From Francisella orientalis FNO12 (GTDB taxonomy: Bacteria > Pseudomonadota > Gammaproteobacteria > Francisellales > Francisellaceae): 64,000 nt of DNA. This document shows positions 54,619 through 64,000 of the stretch, piece by piece. The translations under genes and the position numbers were made by a program. A model generated the notes under the pieces. It made no database searches. It had not been told where the DNA came from and saw only the letters and a list, made by a program, of their open reading frames with translations. Within the stretch, counting starts at the first letter, position 1; each line of letters starts with the position of its first letter. The stretch lies in the NCBI RefSeq assembly GCF_001042525.2, contig NZ_CP011921.2, positions 558,001 to 622,000 on the forward strand. The letters run 5' to 3'.

Positions 54619-55590
54619 ATGTCTGTTAAAAAGAAAATTATAATTCTAGTGGCTTTACTAGTTCTATTATTTTGTGGCTTTATCTATTATATTAGTGGTT
54701 CTAATGCTAAACAGATCCCTGGATATGTAAGTACTGATATTAGATATGTATCTTCACAGGAAAGTGGTAGGCTTCTTAGATTAGATGTAAGTCAGGGAGA
54801 GTTTGTCAAAGAGGGACAGGAATTATTTTTAATTGATTCATCAAAAAATCAGACTTTATTAGATTCAAATAAGTTTTTATATAGTGCATCTCAAGCAGTA
54901 TCAGAAAATATGTCTAAAGGTAAAAGACAACCATATCTAGAAAAGACAGCCATCGATATATCTAATGCTAAAGCAAATTTAGCTGTTGCATCTAAAGAGT
55001 ATCAGCGTCAACAAATGTTATTAAAAGATGATAGTACTTCTCAAAAATAATTTGAACAGGCATAAAGTAAATATATCCAAGAAAATAATCAAGTTGAAGC
55101 ATTAGAGGTAATGCAAATTATTAATAATTTACCTGCTCGAGAGGATTTGCGAAATGCAGTAGACTTTATGTCAAAATTTATCAATAGTAATTCTACATAT
55201 TTACAACAAAAAATCAGTTCAGCAGATATTAAGTCATTAGAAAGTGGTTATGTTTATCAGATTTTTTATCACAAAGGTGAAGATGTACGAGCATATAGTC
55301 CAGTAATGACTATTATAAATCCTGAAGAAGTATATATTTTATTTTATTTATCAAAAGATGATCTTGCTAGACTACATGTTGGACAAACTATTGATTTTAT
55401 TACACCTAATAATAAGAGTTTAGAGGCTAAAGTTAGTTATATCTCACAAAAGGCTGAATATACACCACCATTATTGTATGGCATAAACTCTGATTCAGAG
55501 ATTTCTTTTGAAGTGCATGCTAAGGTTGATTACTCCACAAATAGCTCTTAGATTCATATCGGAGAGCCTATAAAGGTAGAGTTAAGATGA
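54619..55590 (+). pseudogene. HlyD-family membrane fusion protein of an ABC exporter, three nonsense codons
   Basis: Periplasmic adaptor (YbhG-like) of about 323 codons with an N-terminal membrane anchor (IIILVALLVLLFCGFIYYIS). The biotinyl-lipoyl half-motif SGRLLRLDVSQGEFVKEGQELFLID is clear, then a coiled-coil hairpin and the second half-motif SGYVYQIFYHKGEDVRAYSPVM. In-frame stops are TAA at 55048-55050, TAA at 55063-55065 (both in the hairpin) and TAG at 55549-55551; the last 13 codons after it end VELR and TGA, overlapping the next start (ATGA). First gene of a three-gene export operon. Confidence 0.85.
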
Positions 55591-56519
55591 TAAGTGACAA
55601 AGAGGATCAACTAATAATAGATGTTAAAAATCTTACCAAAGTCTATAGTGATAAAATTGTAGTTGATAATATCTCGCTTCAAGTTAAGCAAGGAGATATT
55701 TATGGCTTTTTAGGACCTAATGGTTCAGGTAAGACAGCTTCTATAAGAATGGTATGTGGTCTACTTCCAATTACAAAAGGTGAGGGTACTTGTCTTGGTT
55801 ATGATATAGGTACTCACGCGAGTATTATCAAACAGCAAGTTGGTTATATGGCTCAGAAATTTACACTCTATCCCGATCTTACAGTTAGAGAGGATCTCAA
55901 GATTTTTGCGCGTTTACATAGCTTAAAAAATATCCGAGAAGCTGTTGAAAAAACAATAGATAATCTGCAAATAGGTAAAGCTAGAGCAAATCAAAAGGCT
56001 TATGAGTTATCAGGTGGTTGGAAACAACGATTAGCCTTGGGTGTGGCTACGATTCATGATCCTAAATTATTACTATTAGATGAGCCTACAGCTGGAGTAG
56101 ATCCAAAAGCACGAAGAGAGTTTTGGGATTATATATCTACACTATCAAGTAAAGGCATCACAACATTGGTATCAACTCACTATATGGATGAATCTGAAAG
56201 ATGCAATAAGTTGCCATATATCGCTTATGGAAAGCTATTATCTAGTGGTACTCAAAAAGATATTATTGATAGCTGTGGTATCAAAACATACAATATTTCA
56301 GGTAAAAATGTTTATAGCCTTGTGTTAGAGCTTCAAGATAATGCAGAAATTGAGCAAGTGTCAATGTTTGGCAGTAGTGTACATCTTAGTGTTAAAAATG
56401 ATGTTGATATTACACACATTCAAACAAAGTATAATCAATTTGAATGGTAATCAATAGAAACATCACTTGAAGATGCTTTTATATATCTAATGAGTAGCCA
56501 AAAGGATAACTTTGCATGA
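55587..56519 (+). pseudogene. ABC transporter ATP-binding protein, late nonsense codon
   Basis: YbhF/CcmA-like ATPase. The ABC domain has Walker A FLGPNGSGKTASIRM, Q-loop VGYMAQKFTLY, a signature loop that reads YELSGGWKQRLALGV (LSGGW rather than LSGGM/Q), Walker B LLLLDEPTAGVDP and the H-loop LVSTHYMDESE. TAA at 56448-56450 falls 22 codons before the natural end; the frame continues as SIETSLEDAFIYLMS, the conserved C-terminal helix of drug exporters. The shortened 287-residue product could still fold, so it is only a probable pseudogene, but the partner genes are broken too. Confidence 0.78.
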
Positions 56520-57645
56520 AGTATTTTGATATTAATAGATACTATGCTATTTTTCTCAAAGAAGTTATTCATATGCTTAGAGATAAAGTCACAATTAGAT
56601 TAGTGATTGGTATACCACTTATTCAGCTAATACTATTTGGCTTTGCTATAAATATGAATCCAAAGCATCTAAGTACAGCAATAGTTAATGCTGATAAGAC
56701 ATTACAAACAAACTATCTAATCGAGAAAATTAATAATACCGGTTATTTTGATATCAAATATCAAAACATCTCAATAGATGATGCGACAACACTAATGCGT
56801 AAAGGTAAGGTACAGTTTATCATAGATATACCGCCTAACTTTACTAAACAAGTTTATCGTGGTGAATCTCCGAATACTCTAATAATAGCAGATGAAGCAA
56901 ATGCAACTTCAAACGCAGGTGCTTTACAAGCTGTTGATAAGGTCAAAGAAATATACAGTCAATACTTTTCTAATAAACAAATACCTCAGCCACAGCCTTT
57001 CAATTTTGTAATCCATAATAAATATAATCCAGAGAGTAAAACACAAAATAACATTGTGCCGGCATTAGCAGGTGTGATTTTGACTATGACTATGGTTATG
57101 GTTACATCTTTGACAATCACACGTGAGAAAGAGTATAGAACTATGGAATCTCTACTTGCGACACCTGTCACATCTCTTGAGATTATTTTCGGTAAGATTA
57201 CTCCATAGATTGTTGTTGGTTATATTCAGTTATTATTTATTATTATATTTGCTAAGGTAATATTTGGAATTACCATAGTTGGTAGTATTTTACTATTACT
57301 TATCACAACTTTTCCTTTTATTATTGCAAATCTCTTGGTGGGTATTACATTTTCAACTATTGCTGATACACAATTACAAGCAATGCAAATGACATTTTTC
57401 TTTTTCTTACCATCGATATTGTTGTCAGGTTTTATGTTTCTATTTGATGGTATACCAGAGTGGGCACAAGTCATAGGTAATATTTTACCATAACTCATTA
57501 TCTAAATATTGTCCGAGAAGTTCTTCTCAAAGGAGGAGGGTTCTTTGATATTCTAAATAGTATTTACCCATTATTGATTTTTATGATTATGGTTTCGATA
57601 ATATGTATTAAAAAATACTATTTAGATTATTTAGACGAACTTTAA
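56516..57645 (+). pseudogene. ABC-2 type permease (YbhR/YbhS-like), nonsense and frameshift
   Basis: Membrane subunit of the exporter, about 376 codons. It begins 'FLKEVIHMLRDKVTIRLVIG' with the first helix IPLIQLILFGFAIN, has a large periplasmic domain, then the helix segments LAGVILTMTMVMVTSLTI, EYRTMESLLATPVTSLEII (family cytoplasmic motif) and FFFFLPSILLSGFMFLFDG. TAG at 57206-57208 and a frameshift at 57489-57492 (LPLTHYLNIVREVLLKG in the restored frame) are the lesions. Start overlaps the ATPase gene by 4 nt. Third gene of the broken export operon. Confidence 0.83.
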
Positions 57646-57721
57646 TTCTATTTAAATACAAATTTCTTTTATGGTATCTTTAAGGCTTAAAAATTAGAAT
57701 CTAAACAATTAGGAAATAAGT

Positions 57722-58809
57722 TTGTTAAATTATAAAGAGAATTTTATTGGCAGGAACATCAAATCAGATGTATTATCTAGTTTTGTAGTTGCAGTTGCTC
57801 TTATCCCTGAAGCTATAGGCTTTTCATTTATCGCGGGAGTATCTCCTACAGTTGGTTTATATACAGCATTTATATTAGGTTTGATAACAGCCCTTATAGG
57901 TGGTAAACCTGGTATGATCTCTAGAGCATTTCCAAGTTTTGCATTGCCTAATATTCATTTGACTATGTAGTCATTTCTTATAGTATTACCTTATGCTGTG
58001 ATTGTTGCATTAGTAGGTTTGATTGAATCACTGCTGACATTATTAGTGCTTGATGAAATGGATAATAAGCGTGGTAATGGTAATCAAGAATGTATAGCTC
58101 AAGGTACTGGTAATATTGTTTGTGGTTTCTTTGGTGGTATGGCTGGTTGTACCATGATAGGTCGGTCAATAATTAACTTCACAAATGGTGGACGTGGGCG
58201 TTTATCATTATTGACTGCGGCATTGCTACTTATATCTTTTGTAGTTGCTCTGTCAGGGTATATATCTTATATTCCTGTCGCGGTATTGGCTGGTATTATG
58301 TTTAAGGTGTGTATTAATACTTTTGAGTGGGAGAGTGTTAATCGTATTCGTTATATGCCAAATTCAGATAAGGTTGTTTTAGTAGCAGTCACAGTTATTA
58401 CTGTATTTTCAGATTTAGCAATTGCTGTTATCTCAGGTGTGATTATATCAGCTTTAGTTTTTGCTTGGAAGAGTTCACAAGTACATAGCCATACTCATAG
58501 AGAAGATCAAAATACAAAAGTGTATGAGTTTTTTGTCCGTTATTTTTTGGTTAAACATCTTCGTTTAAGAGCTTATTTGATGTAAACTATGATCCAGAAA
58601 ATGTTATATTAGATTTTGCTAACTCTAGAGTTATGGATATCTCCGGAGCTGAGGCAATAGATGATATTACTAAGAAATACTTAGATTTAGGTAAGAAAGT
58701 TACACTTAAACATCTAAGTGAAGATTGTCGTAAAATACTCAAAAGAGCAGGTCCATACTGTGTTTTTGAAGAAATAGATCCAACTTATAAAGTCACGAGG
58801 GATGTCTAA
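57722..58809 (+). pseudogene. SulP family anion transporter, internal deletion plus stops
   Basis: A SulP/SLC26-type anion permease with STAS domain. The start (TTG 57722) shows [19 protein letters not shown] and the GGKPGMIS motif; directly after this, at about 57921-57930, the frame jumps to [13 protein letters not shown], which in family members lies on the order of 120-180 residues downstream. TAG follows at 57968-57970, then GLIESLLTLLVLDEM and the second half, a frameshift near 58545, TAA at 58552-58554, and a STAS domain ending in DPTYKVTRDV. The stop overlaps the ridA start. Several independent lesions make function very unlikely. Confidence 0.85.
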
Positions 58810-59189
58810 TGGAAAAAATTAAAATAAATACTACTAATGCACCACAAGCTATTGGTTCGTATGAGCAAGCTATAAGAGTAGAAAACTTTGTGTATACTTC
58901 TGGTCAAATACCACTAAAAGCAGATGGCACTATGTCTGGAGAGTGTGTAAAGGAGCAAACTACTCAAGTCATGCAGAATTTAAAAGCAGTATTAGAGGCA
59001 GCAGGCTCAGGTCTAGATAAAGTAATCAAGGCAACTATCTTTATCAAAGATATGACAGAGTTTAAGCTAATTGATGAAGTTTATGGTTCTTTCTTTAATG
59101 GTAATTTCCCAGCTCGTTCATGTGTAGAGGTAGCTAGATTACCAAGAGATGTTAAGGTTGAAATAGAAGTGGTGGCTTTAGCAAAGTAA
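58809..59189 (+). CDS. ridA: RidA family reactive enamine/imine deaminase
   Basis: A 126-residue trimeric cytosolic protein that hydrolyses reactive enamine/imine intermediates of PLP enzymes to 2-ketoacids. The family start APQAIGSYEQAIRVENFVYTSGQIPL, the middle VMQNLKAVLEAAGSG, and the catalytic-Arg motif PARSCVEVARLPRDVKVEIE (Arg about 104) are present. Its ATG overlaps the stop of the SulP pseudogene, which would have coupled translation; it must now rely on its own initiation. Good intact length. Confidence 0.95.
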   Translation: MEKIKINTTNAPQAIGSYEQAIRVENFVYTSGQIPLKADGTMSGECVKEQTTQVMQNLKAVLEAAGSGLDKVIKATIFIKDMTEFKLIDEVYGSFFNGNFPARSCVEVARLPRDVKVEIEVVALAK

Positions 59190-59210
59190 TAATTTTAAAT
59201 ATACTATCTC

Positions 59211-59735
59211 TTAGTAGAAGAGATTATACAGTTTAAAGCCTAAGACAGTAATTATCATCACTACAGAAGGGTAGAATGTTAAAGTAAATCCTAAAGCTCT
59301 AGCACCTGCACCTTTTCTATAATTGACAAAGAATAATATTCTTCCTAAAGCAAAAGTGAAAGCTGCGAAAATGATAGTTGACATACTTTGAGCTGGCATA
59401 GTTACAGACCAAGCAGTGTAAGCTACAAAAGCTATACATAATTGTTCTAGAGTATTTTGTATCAGAGACTGTAGGATTCTAGCTTGCTGTGGTTCTTGTG
59501 TCAACCCACTACCATTTATATCAGTATCACTAAAGAAGCGATGTTTTGCTAATATTGCTACAGCAATTATAAGAAATACTCCGGGAATTATTAAACTATT
59601 AAAAGCTATAGCAACTTTATTATCTATTTTTTCCAAATTAAAAACATCACATGTTGATCCTATAGCAACTATCAAAACAGATAGAATTATTCTAATTAAT
59701 AATCCCTGTAAAACGCCTTTTTGTTCATTGGTCAT
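59211..59735 (-). CDS. MAPEG family membrane protein
   Basis: A 174-residue protein with four membrane helices (about 10-28, 44-66, 105-125, 145-170). It matches the MAPEG family (glutathione S-transferase/eicosanoid-type): after the second helix the loop 'ARILQSLIQNTLEQL' carries the family Asn-x-Glu pattern (NTLEQ), and the third-fourth helix region has FALGRILFFVNYRKGAGARALG with the conserved Arg and Tyr. Bacterial members have poorly known roles, some with glutathione-dependent activity. Convergent with ridA, 21 nt apart. Confidence 0.82.
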   Translation of the reverse strand: MTNEQKGVLQGLLIRIILSVLIVAIGSTCDVFNLEKIDNKVAIAFNSLIIPGVFLIIAVAILAKHRFFSDTDINGSGLTQEPQQARILQSLIQNTLEQLCIAFVAYTAWSVTMPAQSMSTIIFAAFTFALGRILFFVNYRKGAGARALGFTLTFYPSVVMIITVLGFKLYNLFY

Positions 59736-59874
59736 ATATCTAATCCTATATTTTTATCTCTAGGGAGTATTACGATTTCTTAAATGATAACTTGCAAACT
59801 TTAATAAAAACAATTTACTTAGGATATCTTTATAAGATATATTAAAATTATGACTTCTTAATTTTGAAATCAAT

Positions 59875-61125
59875 ATGAAAATATTTCGTCATTTATATGC
59901 ACAGGTTTTACTGGGTATATTTATAGGTGTTTTACTTGGAATTATTACTCCTCATTTTGCTGTAGCTCTGAAGCCTTTTGCAGATGTCTTTGTTAAATTA
60001 ATCAAGCTGATGATAGCGCCGATTATTTTCCTCACTTTGGTATCTGGTATTGCTGCAATGAAAGATTTAAAAGCAGTGGGTAAGATAGGTGGAGTGGCAT
60101 TATTGTATTTTTTCTCAATGACAATAGTTGCTCTAATAATTGGGATGCTTACAGCAAATCTACTAAAACCTGGTTTGGGATTGAATATTGATCCAAATAC
60201 TCTAGATGCTAGTGCTGCAAAAGCGTATATGGGAAATGTTGAGCATGTGGCAAATATGCAAGACTTTTTTATGAATATTATTCCTCATACATTTGTAGGA
60301 GCTTTTACAGATAGCGATATTTTGCAGGTACTTTTTGTATCAATATTATTTGCTGTTGGACTAGTGATGTATGGAGAATCGGGCAAGCCAATACTAGATG
60401 GTATCCAGAGCTTATCAAAAGTATTTTTTAAGATAATTCATGTGATAATGCACTATTCACCAATAGCTGCTTGTGCTGCGATTGGTTATACAATAGGTAT
60501 GTATGGAGCAGGTACACTGCTTGGGTTGTTGGGGTTGTTACTATGCTTTTATATTACATGTTTGATATTCATCTTGGTATTTTTAGGATTAATTATAAAG
60601 CTATATTGTGGCATAAATATATTTAAACTACTTGGATATATCAAGACAGAAATACTTATTGTATTAGGTACTTCATCATCAGAAACAGTCCTACCAAATT
60701 TGATGGAGAAACTTGAGAGTTTAGGCTGTGATAAATCTATAGTTGGCTTAGTTATTCCGACGGGATACTCATTTAATTTAGATGGTACAGCTATATATTT
60801 ATCACTAGCTGCGATATTTATAGCACAGGCATTAGGGATTGAGCTTACTTTGAGTCAGCAGGTTTTTATGCTACTAATTATGGTTATTAGTTCAAAAGGA
60901 GCTGCTGGTGTTACGGGCAGTGGATTTATTATATTAACGAGTACTTTGAGTGCCTTGGGTGTTGTGCCAGTTGCAGGTATTGTGATTATCTTGGGTATAG
61001 ATAGATTTATGTCAGAAGGGCGTGCTATTACAAATATGATCGGTAATACTATTGGGACAATTATAATATCCAAATGGCAGAAGAAATTAGATATTGATAA
61101 ATTAAATAGCAAGTTGAGAGGATAA
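59875..61125 (+). CDS. Dicarboxylate/amino acid:cation symporter (DctA/GltP type)
   Basis: A 416-residue DAACS-family secondary transporter. It shows LGIFIGVLLGIITPHFA, DVFVKLIKLMIAPIIFLTLVSG, the re-entrant hairpin serine-rich loop ILIVLGTSSSETVLPNLMEKL, the substrate/Na+ motif GYSFNLDGTAIYLS, the second hairpin SSKGAAGVTGSGFIIL and the end GIDRFMSEGRAITNMIGN. The sequence fits C4-dicarboxylate transport (DctA) best, with glutamate/aspartate as the alternative. No two-component dct genes are near. Intact and well preserved. Confidence 0.88.
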   Translation: MKIFRHLYAQVLLGIFIGVLLGIITPHFAVALKPFADVFVKLIKLMIAPIIFLTLVSGIAAMKDLKAVGKIGGVALLYFFSMTIVALIIGMLTANLLKPGLGLNIDPNTLDASAAKAYMGNVEHVANMQDFFMNIIPHTFVGAFTDSDILQVLFVSILFAVGLVMYGESGKPILDGIQSLSKVFFKIIHVIMHYSPIAACAAIGYTIGMYGAGTLLGLLGLLLCFYITCLIFILVFLGLIIKLYCGINIFKLLGYIKTEILIVLGTSSSETVLPNLMEKLESLGCDKSIVGLVIPTGYSFNLDGTAIYLSLAAIFIAQALGIELTLSQQVFMLLIMVISSKGAAGVTGSGFIILTSTLSALGVVPVAGIVIILGIDRFMSEGRAITNMIGNTIGTIIISKWQKKLDIDKLNSKLRG

Positions 61126-61136
61126 ACAAAACTATC

Positions 61137-62118
61137 CTATTTTTTTCGATACTTTTGCAGTCTACTTTTAGGTTTATCAGGAATAGTCATCTCTATTAAT
61201 CCTTGCTCTAAAGCTGGATTAAGATACCTTTCAGCAAATGATTTTCTATCTTTTAAGCCTAATTTATCTTGTATTTCTTGTCTTGATAGCTCCCAAGTTC
61301 CTAAAACCTTAAGAAGTTCTTTGACTTGGGGAGTGACATGCTGTGTGACTTGGGGGTAATATCTTTGATTCAAATTAGAAGTATCTCAAGCATAAACTCT
61401 ATAAATACAGAGTAATCAGTATTATCTATACTATCTTTGAAAGCTTTATGATATGCTTGTTGATTGTCATATATGATGCTTTCAACTGGTAAATAACTAA
61501 AGATTTCATTCCATTAGCTTAAAATTAGAGATTGCCATAATCTGCCCATACGACCATTACCATCAGCAAATGGATGTATAAATTCAAATTCATAATGAAA
61601 AATACAACTACTTATCAAGGGATGTTCATCTATATTAGATATCCAATTAAATAGATCAGACATTAAATGAGGAAGTTTCTTACTTAGAGGTGCAACATGA
61701 ATTACATCACTACCAAACATAACATCAACAGATCCAGAGCGATAGCAACCGATCTCATCAACCAAGCCAGTCATTAGAAGCAAATGAGTTTTAATAAAGT
61801 CTTCTTCACTCTTATAGTTTAGTGTGTTAAAAGTATCATAAACTTTGATAGCATTTCTAATCTCTAGGATTTCTTTCTGAGGTGCTAATACTTTTTACCT
61901 TCAATTATTGCTATAATAATAGACTCATCTAGCGTATTACTCTCTATTGCTAGAGTTCCGCGTATAGTTTTAACTTTATTTACTTTGCGTAGTCTAAGAT
62001 CTCTTTGAATTTTTGATGAAGCATTTATCTCACCAACCATTCGGCTTATTTCAGATACTAAAGAAACAATTTTAGATGTAATAGTGTATGGTGGCTTATA
62101 TTTTATCTCGTACTTTAT
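61137..62118 (-). pseudogene. Fic family AMPylase, broken
   Basis: A Fic-domain protein, about 325 codons. The N-terminal part shows RTVRGT-like 'KTIRGTLAIESNTLDES', in which (S/T)xxxE is the inhibitory helix of class II/III Fic proteins (IESNTLDES). The catalytic loop HPFADGNGRMGRLW (Fic motif HPFxxGNGR) is intact at about 61537-61578, followed by a winged-helix C-terminus ending KPKSRLQKYRKK. Lesions: a frameshift at 61891-61897, TAA at 61514-61516 right after the catalytic region, and a frameshift near 61374-61385. Its probable start codon is ATA (62116-62118), suggesting a lost ATG. No antitoxin partner was seen. Confidence 0.85.
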
Positions 62119-62429
62119 GTAAGTAATTTAATTGTTATAAATTATAACATTTTATTTTTCTATAAATTTGAAAAGAATTTTATTGATATATCTGCTAGAT
62201 TCTATTCTAGAAATTAATACTTCTAGCAATCATAAAACCAATTAAATATAATCTTTGTATAGATCTTAAAATAATTTTATCTAAATAGTTAAGTCTAAAC
62301 CCAAGTCAAAAAAGCAAATTTTGAGATTGGTGTTTTTAAGACTTATAAATAATTTATTTGCTAATAAAAGTCTGAGTTGTAGATATTTCTTCGATTTGAA
62401 AAAGTATTACTTTCAAGAATTGTAACTGT
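62119..62429. other. AT-rich spacer without gene
   Basis: About 310 bases between the Fic and the last gene, strongly AT-rich. TATAAT occurs at 62247-62252 but has no good -35, and it lies about 200 nt from the first readable codons of the next gene. No hairpin terminator, repeat or RNA gene was recognised. Confidence 0.4.
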
Positions 62430-64000
62430 GGAGGGGTAAGAGTAGTGCGAAGTGAGCAGGAAGTTTTGAGGAATTAAAAGAATTATGTACCTCCTCAGGT
62501 TATATTCACGCTTTTGCATATATATGTTTTAAAGACTTATTTCATACCATAGGAGTTGATAAAAATTATAAGGTTGTTGAAAACTTAGATGTGGCAAAAC
62601 TATATTCTCATGATAGGTTGATTCGGTCTGAAATGTCTACATTGCATGGGCTCTTAATAAGTCAAAAGATAGATTATTCAATTCCTACCCCAAAAATGCT
62701 TGAGAACTATATTTGCAAAACAGATTCACTTCTTAAAGAAATTCATCAAGCGATGCTTAAACCTTCTACAGACATACTAATAGATAGTATTAAAAATGGT
62801 AAAAAAGACAATCCTTTTATAAAAGGTGAATGCTTAAGAGAGCCTATATTTTATAGTGCTGAATCAGCATATGATTTTCAGTATTTAGAATTGTTTTTGA
62901 AAAAGTACGAAAAAGATAACCAGTGGCTTATAGATAATAAACGGATTGATATTCATAACATTGTTCTAGTAGTGAATTCAATCATATTAATACAGATTAG
63001 CAAAGCGACTCATTCAACAATAATAAGTCATGCAATCAATATATAGAATTAGATATATTTAAATTCTCTGTTTATGAAATTTTAGAGGTAATACAGTTTT
63101 ATTTTCAATTAAATATTGAGTCTAAAAATATAAGTGATATTTTAGATTTATTTATAGGAGATAGTAAAAAATATTTCATTAGTGTTGGTGATTATAATGT
63201 TGCAAATTCTCACCCATTAATAAAAGAAAATGGTAGTTATTATCTCTTACAAATTAATTCACTTTTAGAAGCTTTGTATGAATCTCCATTTTACTGGTTT
63301 AATCAAGATAAAGAGTATTTGCCAATAGCAACAAAAAAATAGAGGATTATTTACTGAGAATATTTCAGCAGAAATACTTGCTAAGATTTTTGGTGAAAAT
63401 AATGTTTACCAGAATATTAATATTTACAATGGAAAGGATAAAGTTGATGTTTTAGTTGTTTTCTTTAATAGAGCTATAGTTTTGCAAGCTAAATCTAAAA
63501 AACTAACTTTAGAAGCAAGAAAAGGTAATGATAAATTATTAGCTGATGATTTTAAGAAGGCTATACAAGATTCATATAATCAAGGTTATGAATGTGCTAA
63601 TTTTATTTAAGATGATAAATACAAACTTATCTCATCAAAAGGGCTTGAAATATCTTTAAGAAAAGATTTTAAAGAAATATATATTTTTTGTGTATTGTCA
63701 GAGCATTACCCATCTTTAATTTTTCAATCACGCCAGTTTTTAAATTATGAAAAATCAAGTGTTATAAGACCTCCGTTTGTAATGGATGTTTTTTTATTGG
63801 ATGTTATGGCAGAGATGTTAGCTAATCCATTATATTTTCTTAGTTATATAAATAAAAGAACAAGCTATATTGAAGAGTTTTTATCATCTAGTGAAATTAC
63901 TATATTATCGTTTCATCTAAAAAATAATCTATATTTGGAAGATGATATTAATCTAGTAGCTCTTGATGAAAGTATTGTCTATGACTTGGATTCAGCTTTA
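62430..64000 (+). pseudogene. PD-(D/E)XK-like large protein, decayed, truncated by the window end
   Basis: A large gene read in several frames. The N-terminal part is WRGKSSAK then TGA at 62453-62455 (in frame), AGSFEELKELCTSSGYIHAF, and an open stretch 62591-63046. A frameshift sits at about 63035-63046, another in the A-run at 63333-63339, and TAA at 63608-63610. The segment NVYQNINIYNGKDKVDV, followed by LVVFFNRAIVLQAKSKKL (about 63400-63510), has the Asp ... Gln-Ala-Lys spacing of PD-(D/E)XK nuclease-like folds. No start codon can be fixed and the 3' end lies outside. I do not recognise a named family. Confidence 0.6.

Noticed and set aside
61514-61783. Fic fragment plus the 61137 HTH ORF as a functional toxin-antitoxin pair
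   Set aside because: Both are pieces of one former Fic gene, joined by frame changes and a stop, not two separate genes.

Overview
The window is AT-rich chromosomal DNA whose gene content matches the intracellular gamma-proteobacterium Francisella, most likely a Francisella tularensis lineage. This is inferred from protein recognition: a KatG with a signal peptide, a beta-proteobacteria-unlike AT-rich coding style, and above all a high load of young pseudogenes carrying one to a few stops or frameshifts each. No insertion sequence, transposase, phage gene, integrase or CRISPR array was seen. The subspecies cannot be fixed without a search.

Layout. 0-8.4 kb is a decay zone: broken LysR regulator, old yellow enzyme, flavodoxin-fold reductase fragment, MFS exporter, secreted protein, AI-2E-type permease and SDR, with intact cutC, a DUF1543 gene and a GFA-type zinc protein between them. 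8.5-12.1 kb holds an alpha/beta hydrolase, a small exported protein and the sucCD operon. 12.4-17.1 kb holds a large membrane/periplasmic protein, a frameshifted DsbA-like lipoprotein, dusA and a membrane-anchored gamma-glutamylcyclotransferase-like protein. 17.3-22.1 kb has gyrB, pdxST and mutM. 22.2-32.0 kb is a dense run of core genes: acyl-ACP synthetase, rsmH-ftsL-ftsI, rpsO, pnp, erpA, kdsA, udk, rpoZ and tRNA-Val(UAC) with its own promoter and terminator.

32.1-40.6 kb carries a secreted protein with a DOMON-like signature, rlmD, two tandem and independently broken ROK kinases, a broken pnuC, an MFS gene, and eno-ftsB-ispD. 40.6-44.1 kb is a threonine-catabolic operon on the minus strand (kbl, tdh, amino acid permease). 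44.5-48.8 kb has a MATE exporter with a tautomerase, an MHS-type transporter and dgt. 48.9-54.5 kb has katG, and glpQ and glpT with a broken SDR. 54.6-58.8 kb is a second decay zone: a complete HlyD/ABC/ABC-2 export operon in which every gene is damaged, then a SulP transporter with an internal deletion. RidA, MAPEG and DctA-type genes follow, then a broken Fic gene and a decayed PD-(D/E)XK-like gene running off the end.

Functionally the intact genes are housekeeping (TCA cycle, topoisomerase, vitamin B6, base-excision repair, cell division, RNA decay, Kdo and isoprenoid synthesis, threonine and glycerophosphodiester use, peroxide defence). The losses fall on transport, drug/flavin reduction, sugar kinases and regulators, the pattern expected of a host-restricted pathogen shedding free-living functions. 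I found no convincing novel multi-gene system. The least understood intact genes are the membrane protein at 12.4 kb, the DOMON-like protein at 32.1 kb and the small exported protein at 9.5 kb.
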